Origin: Cyanophora paradoxa
Lineage: Eukaryota > Glaucocystophyceae > Cyanophorales > Cyanophoraceae
DNA length: 35,530 bases
Direction of reading: 5' to 3'
NCBI GenBank assembly: GCA_004431415.1
Contig: QPMI01000094.1
Span: 1 to 35,530, forward strand
The notes beneath the pieces were generated by a model that was not told the origin of the DNA, ran no database searches, and worked only from the letters and a program-made list of their open reading frames with translations. The translations under genes were made by a program, and so were the position numbers. This document shows, in pieces, positions 19,561 through 30,500 of this stretch. How positions within the stretch are numbered: the first letter of the stretch is position 1; each line of letters opens with the position of its first letter.

Positions 19561-20402
19561 TGCCGTCCCGGTCCAGTCGCGAAGGCGCCTCGAGTTGGGT
19601 TGCCTGCGCTCACCTAGTCGCGCGGGGCGCGGCGTCGAAGGGCGGGGAGGTGCGCACGAAGCGAGAGATGAGCCGCCGCTATGTCCCGGCCGCCGCCGCC
19701 GCGAGGACGCTGCGAGTTTACCTCCCTGCGCCCGCCCCGTCGCGCGAGGCACGGACGCGGAGAGCACAGTAGGCACGCCCCCGCCGCGCGGGCGTCGTGA
19801 GTCGAGACCCCTGCGTCCGCCCCGTCGCGCGAGGCGCGGTGTCGAAGTGCGGGGAGGCGGGCACCAAGCGAGAGATGGGCCGCCGCTGCGTTCCGGCCGC
19901 CGCCGCCGCGCGGGCGTCGTGAGTCGAGATCCCTGCGCCCGCCCCGTCGCGAGGCGCGGCGACGAAGTGCTTGGAGGCCCGCACCAAGTAAGAGATGGTC
20001 CGCCGCTAGCACTGCGCCCTGCGAGGCGGGTCGACTGCGCTCGGCTTGTCGCGCGGGGCGCGGCGGTGAAGGGCGGGGAGGCGCGCACGAAGCTATAGAT
20101 GGGCCGCCGCTGCGTCCTGGTCGCCCCCGCCGCGAAGGCGCCGTGAGTAGAGCTACCTGCGCCCGCCCCGTCGCGCAGGGCGCGGCGGGGAAGGGCGGGG
20201 AGGTTCGCACCAAGCGAGACATTGCCCGCCGCTGCACCCCGGGCGCCCCGGCCCTGGCGCGAAGGCGCTGCGAGTCGGGCCCTCACCTGTCGTGCGGGGC
20301 GCGGCGCTGAAGGGCGGGGAGGCGCGCACCAAGCGAGAGATGACCCGCCGCTGCGCCCCGGGCGGCTTACTATATTCTAGTCCATGTCCTAGCTAACGAA
20401 CT
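19560..20402. repeat. GC-rich tandem array, copy 2, segmentally duplicated
   Basis: The same unit recurs at about 19,660, 19,867, 19,988, 20,092, 20,214 and 20,333, in the same order of unit variants as part of copy 1 (for example the CTATAGATGGGCCGCCGC and GTAAGAGATGGTCCGCCGC variants). Both arrays end in GCGGCTTACTATATTCTAG and TCCATGTCCTAGCTAACGAA (19,100-19,140 and 20,363-20,402), followed by a tRNA-like element. A third partial tail copy lies at 19,325-19,350. The whole module of array, tail and tRNA-like element was duplicated. Confidence 0.8.
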
Positions 20403-20404
20403 TG

Positions 20405-20500
20405 AATAAGACTCACTCTCTGGATTCGAACCAGGGTCTATGCGATGTGAGCAGCCGTCCGGGACGGCTGGTCTAGATCTACGGGTACTGCATATTGACG
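20405..20500 (-). repeat. tRNA-like / SINE-like element, copy 2
   Basis: This repeats copy 1 with point changes: the same B box GGTTCGAATCC (20432-20422), T-arm-like hairpin, anticodon-arm-like hairpin and TAGATCTAGACCAGCCG block. Similarity stops further upstream, where the two copies diverge. The shared end is the array side; the free end may mark an insertion or recombination border. Confidence 0.5.
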
Positions 20501-21765
20501 GGCCCGGCCTGCCGGTCAGCTGGTCGTTGATATTGACGCGGCCGCGCAGTTGCTCGGCCACAGGTACGGTCCGCGCTTTTATGTCATCGTGAGAGCCTCA
20601 TGGCTGAGCTTCCGAAGGAATGTGTCGGGTGGGATGGTGCTAGGGATCCATGCCGGTGCGACAAGAATGAGCGATGAGCTCATTGTTCATCTGGACCGCG
20701 GTTTACCGTGCGTGCCTTCCTCCGCGCATGGGTTGTGCTTGTCTTTCTAACATGGAGTGCTTTCTTCTTCCGCGCGAAGCTATTGTGAGCGGACTACGAT
20801 GGCATGGCGATTACAGGTTGACCGCGTCGACGTCCCGTCGTGGGTGTCGCCCTCACGGGCAACGACAGATGGATGACCACGCGGGGTCGTCGCATCCTAG
20901 TTATAGTCTACGGCGAACACGGCTCAAGAATGAGTGCCACCGTGCGCCCCGTTTTCTGCGCATGTGCAGTGTTGATTCCGCTAACATCGGTCGCCCAAGG
21001 TTTAGGCTGCTGCCCTCGCATGTTCCTGATCGCAGGTTCCAGTGGCCTTCAAGCGTCTTGTCTTTAAGCGTCTACCGTCGCTGCTGCCGCCTTCAAGCGA
21101 TCGCCGCTGTCTTCAAGCGTCGCCACCTTCCCCGCCTCCTTCGAGCGTCTCGCGTTGTGCTGCCCTTCCCCGCGCCTCCGCCCTTCCGCGTGGGGCCCGC
21201 GGCGGTGGCATGAGGGTGTGCCGACGGCCGCCTGCTCATGTTGGTCGAAGTGAGTCGAATGTTGTGTGATGTGCATGTTGTATTCTGTCACAGTGTTGCT
21301 ATTTTGTGGCATGTCTTATCTGTGTGGATGCCCGCGCGCGCCCTGCATTGCCCACATGGGAGCTGGAAAATCACGGTGGCCGTGTGATTGGGGGCAGCAT
21401 GTGCGAGGCGCCGGAAGGCGGGTGGGGCGGGGCGCCGGCGGGGTTCCGCGAGCATGGGCATTGAGGGCGGCCGGGGCGAGCTGATGACGTGCCTCTCAAT
21501 GCGGAGGACGCTGTCCTCTGTCCCCGGGGACCGCAGCTACAGCGGGTCTGCCGGGGCGGGGAGCCGGAATGCGTGGAAGGGGCGCAGGGGGGCCGTAGGG
21601 GTGGCGTTGGCGAGCCGATGACGTCTCCTTCGTCGTGTAGCACGCCGTCCTCGCCCTCCCTTGGACTGCCTCTGCGGGGAGCATGTTTGAGCGGGCGGGG
21701 CGATGGGGGGCCGTAATTGCTTGGCGCTGAAGGGTGGCGACGTCGGGGTACTGCGCGTCTCCCTG
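20500..21765. other. spacer with short CTTCAAGCG repeats, no supported gene
   Basis: Composition is intermediate. CTTCAAGCG(T/A) recurs about five times between 21,045 and 21,150. Possible splice-like sites exist near 20,920 and 21,000, but I could not thread an open, domain-bearing transcript. From 21,420 on, GGGGCG content rises toward the next satellite. Confidence 0.4.
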
Positions 21766-23770
21766 CGCAGCATGGCGGCGGGGCGGGGCGGGGCGGGCGG
21801 GGCGGGGTGGGGCGGGGCGGGGCGGCTCACGAAGCTGGGCGGGGCGAAGCTCGAGGCTGCTCGCCGAGCTGTCGCTTGACGCGGCGTGCAGAGGCCTTGC
21901 CTCCTGCGCGTCTCTCAGCGCTTCGCGGTGGCGGAGCGGGGTGGGTCGGGGCGGGGCGGCTCACGATCCCGGGCGGGGAGATGCTCGAGGCCGCTCGCCG
22001 AGCTGCCGCTCGACGCGGCGTGCGGAGGCCTTGCCTCCTGCGCGGCTCTCACCGCAGCATGGCGGCGGGACGGGGCGGGGCGGGGCGCGGCGGGGCGGGG
22101 TGGGGCGGGGCGGGGCGGCTCACGAAGCAGGGCGGAGCTCAGCTCGAGGCTGCTCGCCGAGCTGCCGCTCGACGCGGCGTGCAGAGGCCTTGCCTCCTGC
22201 GCGTATCTCAGGGCTTCGCGGCGGCGGAGCGGGGTGGGGCTGGGCGGGGCGACTCACGATCCCGGGCGGGGGGAAGCTCGAGGCCGGTCGCCGAGACCGG
22301 CAAGCGAGACATGGCCCGCCGCTGCAGAGGCCTTGCCTCCTGCGCGTCTCTCATCGCTTCGCGGCGGCGGAGTGGGGTGGGGCTGGGCGGGGCGGCTCAC
22401 GATCCCGGGCGGGGGGAAGCTCGAGGCCGGTCGCCGAGCTGCCGCTCGACGCGGCGTGCGGAGGCCTTGCATCCTGCGCGTCTCTCAGCGCAGCATCCTG
22501 ATCCTCCTCCTGTAGATGGGTGTAGGCGTCCGGATTCTTCATGATCAGCGACCTCGTGACGAAGCCGGGCGGGGCGAGGCTCGATGCCGTTCGCCGAGCT
22601 GCCGCTCGACGTGGCGTGCAGCTGTCTTGTCTCCTGCTTGTCTTTCGGCGCGGCATGGTGGCGGGGTGGGGCGGGGCGGGGGGGGGCGGGGCGGGGCGGC
22701 TCACGAAGCCGGGCGGGGTGAATCTCGAGGCCGCTCGCCGAGCTGCCGCTCGGCTCGTCGTGCAGAGTCCTTGTTTCCTGCGCGTCTCTCAGCGCAGCAT
22801 GGCGGCGGAGCGGGGCGGAGTGGGGCGGGGCGGCTCACGAGCCCGGTCGGGGGAAGCTCGAGGCCGCTCGCCGAGCGGCTGCTTGAAGCGGCGTGCGGAG
22901 GCTTGCCTCCTGCTTGTCTCTCAGCGCAGCATGGCGGCGGGACGGGGCCGGGGCGGGGCGCGGCGGGGCGGCTCACGAAGCCGGGCGGGGCGAAGCTCGA
23001 GGCCGCTCGCCGAGTTGCCGCTCGACGCGGCGTGCGGAGGCCTTGCCTCCTGCGCGTCTCTCAGCTCAGTATGTCGGCGGGTCGGGGCGGGGCGGGGCGG
23101 GGCGGGGCGGGGCGGGGCGGGGCGGCTCACGAAGCCGGGCGGGGCGAAGCTCGAGGCCGCTCGCCGAGTTGCCGCTCGACGCGGCGTGCGGAGGCCTTGC
23201 CTCCTGCGCGTCTCTCAGCTCAGTATGGCGGCGGGTCGGGGCGGGGCGGGGCGGGGCGGTGCGGGGCGGGGCGGGGCTGCTCACTAAGCCGGGCGGGGCG
23301 AAGCTCGAGGCCGCTCGCCGAGTTGCCGCTCGACGCGGCGTGCGGAGGCCTTGCGCAGTGCTCCTGCTTGTCCCTCAGCGCAGCAGGCCGCTCGTCGAGC
23401 TGCCGCTCGACGTGGCGTGCAGAGGCCTTGCCTCGTGCACTTTTCGCATCGCAGCATGGCGTCGGGGCTGGGCGGGGCGGGGCGGGGCGGGTCGGCTTAC
23501 GCACCCGGGCAGGGGAAGCTCGAGGCCGCTCGCCGAGCTGCCGCTCGACGCGGCGTGCAGATCTAGATGCCTTGTCTCCTGCGCGTCTCTTTGCGCAGCA
23601 TGGCGGCGGGGCGGGGAGGGGCGGGGCGGGACGGGGCGGCTCACGAACTCTGTGCGGTGCGAAGCTCAAGGCTGCGCGCCGAAGGCTAGGCCGCTCGTCG
23701 AGCTGCCGCTCGACGCGACGTGCAGAGGCCTTGCCTCCTGCGTGGCTCTCAGCGCAGCATGGAGGGATGT
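21765..23770. repeat. GC-rich tandem array with G-run cores (~135-160-bp units)
   Basis: A unit of the form GCATGGCGGCGGGGCGGGGC, then CGGCTCACGAAGCCGGGCGG, CGAGGCCGCTCGCCGAGCTG and CCGCTCGACGCGGCGTGCGG recurs around 21,822, 21,955, 22,113, 22,248, 22,398, 22,697, 22,830, 22,968, 23,122, 23,275, 23,492 and 23,637, with a variant near 22,545. Each unit has a variable GGGGC run and a self-complementary CCGCTCGACGCGGCG part. The long arginine/alanine-rich frames here are translation artefacts. At 23,080-23,125 the GGGGC run is longest. Confidence 0.85.
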
Positions 23771-24549
23771 CGCTGACGCTCCCCGCAACCTCGCCGGTGC
23801 TGAATGACTGAGAAAACGTCATTGCGCGCCGATCAGTACCGAGCCACAGATCGGGGATCAATATCTGCCGTCGAGTCAGAGGAGACACGCGAAGCGGCAA
23901 AACTGGTTCGCGATTCTCCCTGGGCCTCGGGCTGGAGAAGGCGACAGAATTCTCTGTGCCACCTGCGGGACGGGTCGGGTGGAGCGCACTGCGGCACCCT
24001 CGCGTTCGAGGGCCCAGCATCTCGGTCTCCTTCTGTTGAGCAGTTGAGCGCGCGTGCTCAGGATCTCTCGGGCGCGAGGCGCACTTCCGGCTTTGCTTTG
24101 AGCGCCGCTTGGTCGAGCACGACGCGACTCGAGCTCGTATTGTGGACGGTGTACACCTCCGTCGTCCGGCAGCTGTGGTTTTTCCTCCGTCCGCCGTCTG
24201 TAGCGTTTGCTCTCCGGTCTTATAGTTGTACCCTTGTCTTGCCTGCTTAGTTGCTTGGCCACAGCATCGTCGTTCGGGCACCGCAGAGAGCGCAGTTGCT
24301 TGGACACAGGCACATCGTATTGTGCCGCACGCTTGGCTAAGCCAGGCCGCTCGTTTTACTCGCGGTCGCAAGGGCTCCGTTACTTGCGGTCGCAAAGACT
24401 CCGGGAGCCTCAGTTTGGGTAGGCTCCCGGTGAGGCGTATAAGGTGACTATTTGATCTCACGGAGTGCGGCTACTCCGTGGGACGCGACTTGATTCCTGG
24501 ACGCAGTACTAGTACTAGTCACCGCCGGCGCCTGTCGGATTGGACTCTG
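23771..24549. promoter_or_regulatory. upstream region of the ULP1 gene with direct repeats and two hairpins
   Basis: A direct repeat AC(T)CGCGGTCGCAAGGGCTCCG lies at 24,358-24,379 and 24,382-24,403. It is followed by a perfect 10-bp stem (CCGGGAGCCT 24401-24410 with AGGCTCCCGG 24421-24430) and an 8-bp stem (CACGGAGT 24459-24466 with ACTCCGTG 24473-24480). These lie 70-190 nt before the ATG at 24,550 and could be the 5' UTR, a promoter or an element terminus. A frame at 23,804-24,250 is open but has no recognisable domain. Confidence 0.45.
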
Positions 24550-27500
24550 ATGAGTGCGGCTGCCGTCAGCTCCGCTAGCGAAGGTGGTCGCAAATCTCTA
24601 CATTGTTAGCGTGTTCGGCGCGACCTGCCTTCTGCAACTGACTTGAGCATCATCGCTGCAGGCACTGCTCCTTCGTCAAACGAGTGCTTTCCGTCGCTTA
24701 GCTCGTCTTCTACCGATGAGAGCGCTGCCGCCGCGGAAGACAGTTCTAAGGATCTTCCAGCAACCGCTGCGGACTCTACTCCTGTCGCTGATGGTGCGTC
24801 ATTTATTTAATAAGTTGTCGTTTTTCTTTCTTATTCTCTTAGCGCATATTCTGATATATCTGAACGTTTTATCGGCCTGCGGCAGCGTTTCATAAGGAGC
24901 GGTTCCGGCGAAATCTGGCATGTTGGAACCGCCCTTTGAAACCAGCTGATTTCGATGATGATGAGCTTGTTGTTGAAGGTGGCCTTACTTTGGAACCAAC
25001 TGATGGTGATGATCATGTTTTCGATGGTGACTTGTCTGATTACTGTGATTGCTCTTCTGACGTTTTATTTCGCAATTGCGATTGACAGCAATTATATCAG
25101 ATGCAGGCTCTTTTTTACCGAGAGTTACTGGGTCTGGAGGGAATGCTTCGACTGCGACGGCTGTAGACCCGCACGGCCAGGGGGCCGAGGATCTGCCTGT
25201 CAACGAGGGAGGCGAGGATCATGGGTCGGCTGAACTTCCGCGCCCCCTCGTGCCCACCCCCGGGTCCTACGCCTCTCCTTCCAGCTCTCCGGCCTCTGTG
25301 CCTGCCGGGCGACCGGCCGGCGAGCGTCGTGTGTCTCCTTTCCGGGAGACAGCGACCCGATTATCATCATCGTTGATGAGAGCGATGCCTTGGGGCAGGC
25401 GGGCGACGAGGAGGGGTCTCCGAGAGCGCGTTCTCCTCGTGCTGTTTCGGAGCCTGATCCATCTGTTGAGGCTCCCGATGCGGCAGACGACCGTGCTACT
25501 GATGCGGCAAATCTACCAACACTCGGCAGCGCCACCGACCCGGTGAGTCTGGTGCTCGATGTTGCAGCAGGCGCCGCGCTGTCCTGCGGCGCCTGCCCTT
25601 ACGCCGATCACGGCGCAGGTTGCCGCGTCGGCGTCTGCGCCTTCTCGTCTGCCTGGCGGTCTTGAGGGCGACGCCCTGGTGCAGGGGCCGCGGGCGTCGA
25701 GAGTGGGTCCGACCCGGTGAGTCTGGTGCCCGATGTTGCAGCAGGCGCCGCGCTGTCCTGCGGCGCCTGCCCTTACGCCGATCACGGCGCAGGTTGCCGC
25801 GTCGGCGTCTGCGCCTTCTCGTCTGCCTGGCGGTCTTGAGGGCGACGCCCTGGTGCAGGGGGCCGCGGGCGTCGAGAGTGGGTCCGACCCGGTGAGTCTG
25901 GTGCCCGATGTTGCAGCAGGCGCCGCGCTGTCCTGCGGCGCCTGCCCTTACGCCGATCACGGCGCAGGTTGCCGCGTCGGCGTCTGCGCCTTCTCGTCTG
26001 CCTGGCGGTCTTGAGGGCGATGCCCTGGTGCAGGGGGCCGCGGGCGTCGAGACCGGGTCTCTGGGATCGCGCCCTCCGCATGCCGGTTTGCAGACCGATC
26101 CATTCGTCCTACAGCTGGTTCCCGATGCGGCAGGCGACCGTGCCGCTGCTGCGGCGAATCTGCCAACACTCGGCAGCGCCACCGACCCGGTGAGTCTGGT
26201 GCTCGATGTTGCAGCAGGCGCCGCGCTGTCCCGCGGCGCCTGCCCTTACGCCGATCACGGCGCAGGTTGCCGTGTCGGCGTCTGCGCCTTCTCGGCTGCC
26301 TGGCGGTTTTGAGGGCGACGCCTTGGGGCAGGCGGCCGTGGCGTCGAGAGTGGGTCCGACCCGGTGAGTCTGGTGCTCGATGTTGCAGCAGGCGCCGCGC
26401 TGTCCTGCGGCGCCTGCTTTACGCCGATCACGGCGCAGGTTGCCGCGTCGGCGTCTGCGCCTTCTCGTCTGCCTGGCGGTCTTGAGGGCGACGCCCTGGT
26501 GCAGGGGCCGCGGGCGTCGAGACTGGGTCTCTGGGATCGCGCCCTCCGCATGCCGGTTTGCAGACCGATCCATTCGTCCTACAGCTGGCTCCCGATGCGG
26601 CAGACGACCGTGCCGCTGCTGCGGCAAATCTGCCAACACTCGGCAGCGCCACCGACCCGGTGAGTCTGTTGCTCGATGTTGTAGCAGGCGCCGCGCTGTC
26701 CCGCGGCGCCTGCCCTTACGCCGATCACGGCGCAGGTTGCCGTGTCGGCGTCTGCGCCTTCTCGGCTGCCTGGCGGTTTTGAGGGCGACGCCGTGGGGCA
26801 GGCGGCCGTGGGCGTCGAGAGTGGGTCCGACCCGGTGAGTCTGGTGCTCGATGTTGCAGCAGGCGCCGCGCTGTTCTGCGGCGCCTGCCCTTACGCCGAT
26901 CACGGCGCAGGTTGCCGCGTCGGCGTCTGCGCCTTCTCGTCTGCCTGGCGGTCTTGAGGGCGACGCCCTGGTGCAGGGGGCCGCGGGCGTCGAGACCGGG
27001 TCTCTGGGATTGCGCCCTCCGCATGCCGGTTTGCAGACCGATCCATTCGTCCTACAGCTGGCTCCCGATGCGGCTCCAGCGGGAGAGAGGGACGCTCCCA
27101 CTACAGGAGGGGGTGTGCATGATTCACTTCGCTCAAACTCCTTCTAATTCTCTGGCTTTTTTCAGCAGGGTCCTTGCCTGCGGGAGATTTTGAGCTGCCG
27201 TCACTCGTCATGGAACGCGCGGTGGGTGCTGCGAAAGATCTTAAGAGGGCGTTCGATGCGGTTGTGAATGCGACGAATCTGTTGCCGTGGGAAGGCGACG
27301 ATTGGCTACCCCTCAGTATGTTCTTGTATCTTGATTTTTTGTACTCTCATCTATTTTTGAATGTGTCTTTCCTTCCAGCCAAACCGGTGTTTCCGCCTGA
27401 GATCTTCTGGAACGTCCCTGGGAATATCCGAGGGCATTGTGGTCTTTACTTGTTGCTGAACAATATTATGACGGCAGTCTTCAAATTGAAGTACAACTTG

Positions 27501-30500
27501 CGGGAAGCAGCGGAGGCCTTCAACAAGTTTGTCGTCCTAACCCAACGGCGTTCGTACAGCATTCATCTACACAGTACCATGGAGCGTGCCTTCAACTGGC
27601 TGCTTAACTCTAAATCAGTCACTTTGGAGGACGCGGCTGAAATATCTGCGTACGGGTCATCTAATGCCTTCGACACGTCATTCCTGGATGACGAGGCCAC
27701 GTCGAACATGCGCCAGATGACAGAGACGACCTTCAAGTCGTGGGTTGCACAGGGACTGACGCCCCGTGAAATTGTGGTGGAACTAGCGAAGATGCGCGAT
27801 GACGGAGTGAAACACTATCTGCACGTCGAGATGATGGCTGCGTCGTTCATCAATTTCATTGAATTATCGCGGATCGAAGAGGTCTCGAAGGCTACTTACG
27901 GATCGATGTGGGATGATTACTGTCGTCTACAGCATTTATTGTCGTCGCCGAATCCAGATATCGGTTCTGGGTTCAAGCATCTGACCCATCTTCTGGACTG
28001 CATCAGCGAATTGAAGAATTTGCGTCTTGAATTCGAGCGAAAGTTGTCGTCGTCGCACCCGTGCGCAGATGAAGCCGAGCTACTTTCTTTGCAATGTCCA
28101 GTGATATCCGGAATTCTAACCGAGAGAAACCGAATCGTCTTGTCTTGGAGGGACTCTGTGATAACGTATGATTCAAACGGTAGTGATGGCAAAATGTCGC
28201 GCGTCGCCAAAGATGCATTCATCCGAATTGTTAAATCTACAATCACGCGATTGGGCACGTCAGTTGCGGGTGCCTCGAATTTGGTGATGCCACTGTTCTG
28301 TATCGCCTGAGTTAATACTGGAATGCGCAGATTGGAACGCGAAGGACGGAGACACAGTACTTTATAGTTTCGACGATGGGGTTCTTAGTGGATCTCTCAA
28401 ACGTCGGGACATTGCTACCCTGAGACCGAACGAAGAATTTACTGATGAGGTCGTGAATTTTTTCCACCAGTGAGTTAACGCAGTTTCTTGCAGCGTCATG
28501 CGCTTTTGATTGTTGCCGTGACCACGAACGGTATAGTTGCTTGATGGAAAAGTTGCGTGATCCGACGTTCAGGGCTTCTGTACCTGCGACGAGTGTCTGT
28601 TTTTTCAACACGTATTTTACCGTGCTTCTGAAGGTGTGTATCATGTATCGCCTTATTCCGTCTTGCCGATATTGACTATGCACAGGCGGGGTACGGGGAA
28701 TCGGATCGGGCTAGGAAATGGTTCGTTAAGGCTGGCGTGAATATTTTCAAAACCCAGTTTCTTGGGTTTCCTGTGCACCTGCCCAAGTAAGCGTCTCGCC
28801 TTCTTTTAGTGCAGCGGCATGCATACTGATCAATGTGCAGTCATTGGATTCTCGTAATTGTCTGCAATTTGGGTAGCCTCGGCCAACGAATATCGGACCC
28901 TCGACTGCGACCGGCTATTGTGCAAGTGTGTTCAATGGGTACGGACGAGAACGCATTCTTGGACCGGAAATGTACACGTCTCCTTAAGGGCTCGCTTATA
29001 AGGTCGGCTTTGTGTATATGACTACGGGGGCTCTGTAACGTGAATCCGATTCAGGTTCTTCCAATCGGCGTACCGGGACAAGGCTCTGTTTCCCGGGTCA
29101 CCTCGCGATATATTATCCGGTGACCTTGTTTTCAACTATGTTGTAGCCGAAGTACGTACATTCTGGCTGGATTATAATATTTAAGGCATTCGATTGATGG
29201 GGGCTGTTTGCAGGCAACGCGTCAAGGAGGCGTTGATTGCGGTGTTCATGTTTGTGTGAACTCAGAGCTACTCGTTACAGGTTGCCTAACCGAATTTATG
29301 CAAACTGAGGGTGGTAGCGTATCTACTCCACAGGTTACTGTTGTGTGTCGTCTCACTCCATATCTCCTGATTTTGCTAATAGTTCATTTGCACCCCTGAC
29401 GACATCGTGAATATGAGGACGCTCATATATTCCCTGGCTTGTGAGAAGGTGGGTTCTCATGTTTTTTGACCTGCATCATTTGAAATGTATGATTAATATA
29501 TTTTGCGCGTTTATGGACTTCTCAGATTTCAGATCTACATCAGATTGCACGCAATGAGGACGCGATTCAGAGGTACTCGGACATGCTGTTATCGTTGGTG
29601 ACTGCATGCGTTTTGCTTGGCTTATTGTTATTTATTTTATTTTCTCACCAACTGTTACCTAGCAATCCTCGGAACCTCCTGCCGACGAGCCTCGTGTTGG
29701 CCTACATGATTCATCCGGTCAGCGTGGGCTTCAACAATCCGATGCCATTAAATCGGTATGTCGTGCGCTCTTTCAACTGGCCCGTCTATTAATTCCAATG
29801 ACAAGTTCGCAGGTTCTGAGCCGCGTTGCAGCCCGCGACGGGTCACCCAAGCTTGGCAGTAAACTTTTGGAGGCCCGTCTCTCTGCGCGGAGTGCTCGCA
29901 TGTCCCATTGTGCGGACCGTGGAGTTGACCCGCAACCGTCACGTCTACCCAATCGGCGTTCCAGCCTGCGAGTCGGCGATGATGTAGTCGCCGTTGCGGT
30001 TCCCCATGCGTTTGCCTTCACGCTGATCCCTGTGCAGGATTCCGGTTCGGCATTCGCACCTCCCGAACAGCCGGGTTTCATGGGGGGCGATGCATTGGGG
30101 CCGGCGAGTGACATGGAAGCCCGTTCTCTGGCCGTCTTGCCGGTGCCATCACCTGCCTCTCCGTCGGTCCCCGACCAAGGTTTGGTAGAAAAACACGCGA
30201 TAATTATCTGTCGTTGATCGTTGCTGGCCTATTTGCAGCTGCTATTCAACAAGGTGTCGCAGGAGCGAGTGTACCTGGTTCACGTCGCAGTGGTAAGATA
30301 CGAGAAGAGCCAGATGGTGAGGTTGATTTTTGGGCCTATCCTGATGGAATCCTTAATTAAATCTGTTCGAGTGTCTGCTTATTTAACATGAGCAGGTGAC
30401 CGCCAACGATCGAATCCTGCAGTTGTCCAGTTTCAAGTCGACGGAAAAAAGTATAAAATCTGTAGTTCATCTTCTGATGCACCGGTGCGGGTTCAATTAA

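Noticed and set aside
17779-20286. Several long frames on both strands in the GC satellite
   Set aside because: They follow the tandem unit and exist in several frames at once, with arginine/alanine-rich composition.
21717-23811. 431-residue and 304-residue plus-strand frames in the G-run array
   Set aside because: Repeat translation artefacts; codons follow the DNA unit and other frames are equally open.
25496-27101. Minus-strand frames of up to 330 residues over the exon-intron array
   Set aside because: Antisense of the repeat; the plus strand has consistent donors, acceptors and a continuing protein on both sides.
28470-28493. 24-nt intron (GTGAGT to TTGCAG) in the ULP1 domain
   Set aside because: Too short compared with the others; the acceptor at 28536 gives a 67-nt intron and a better match to the domain.
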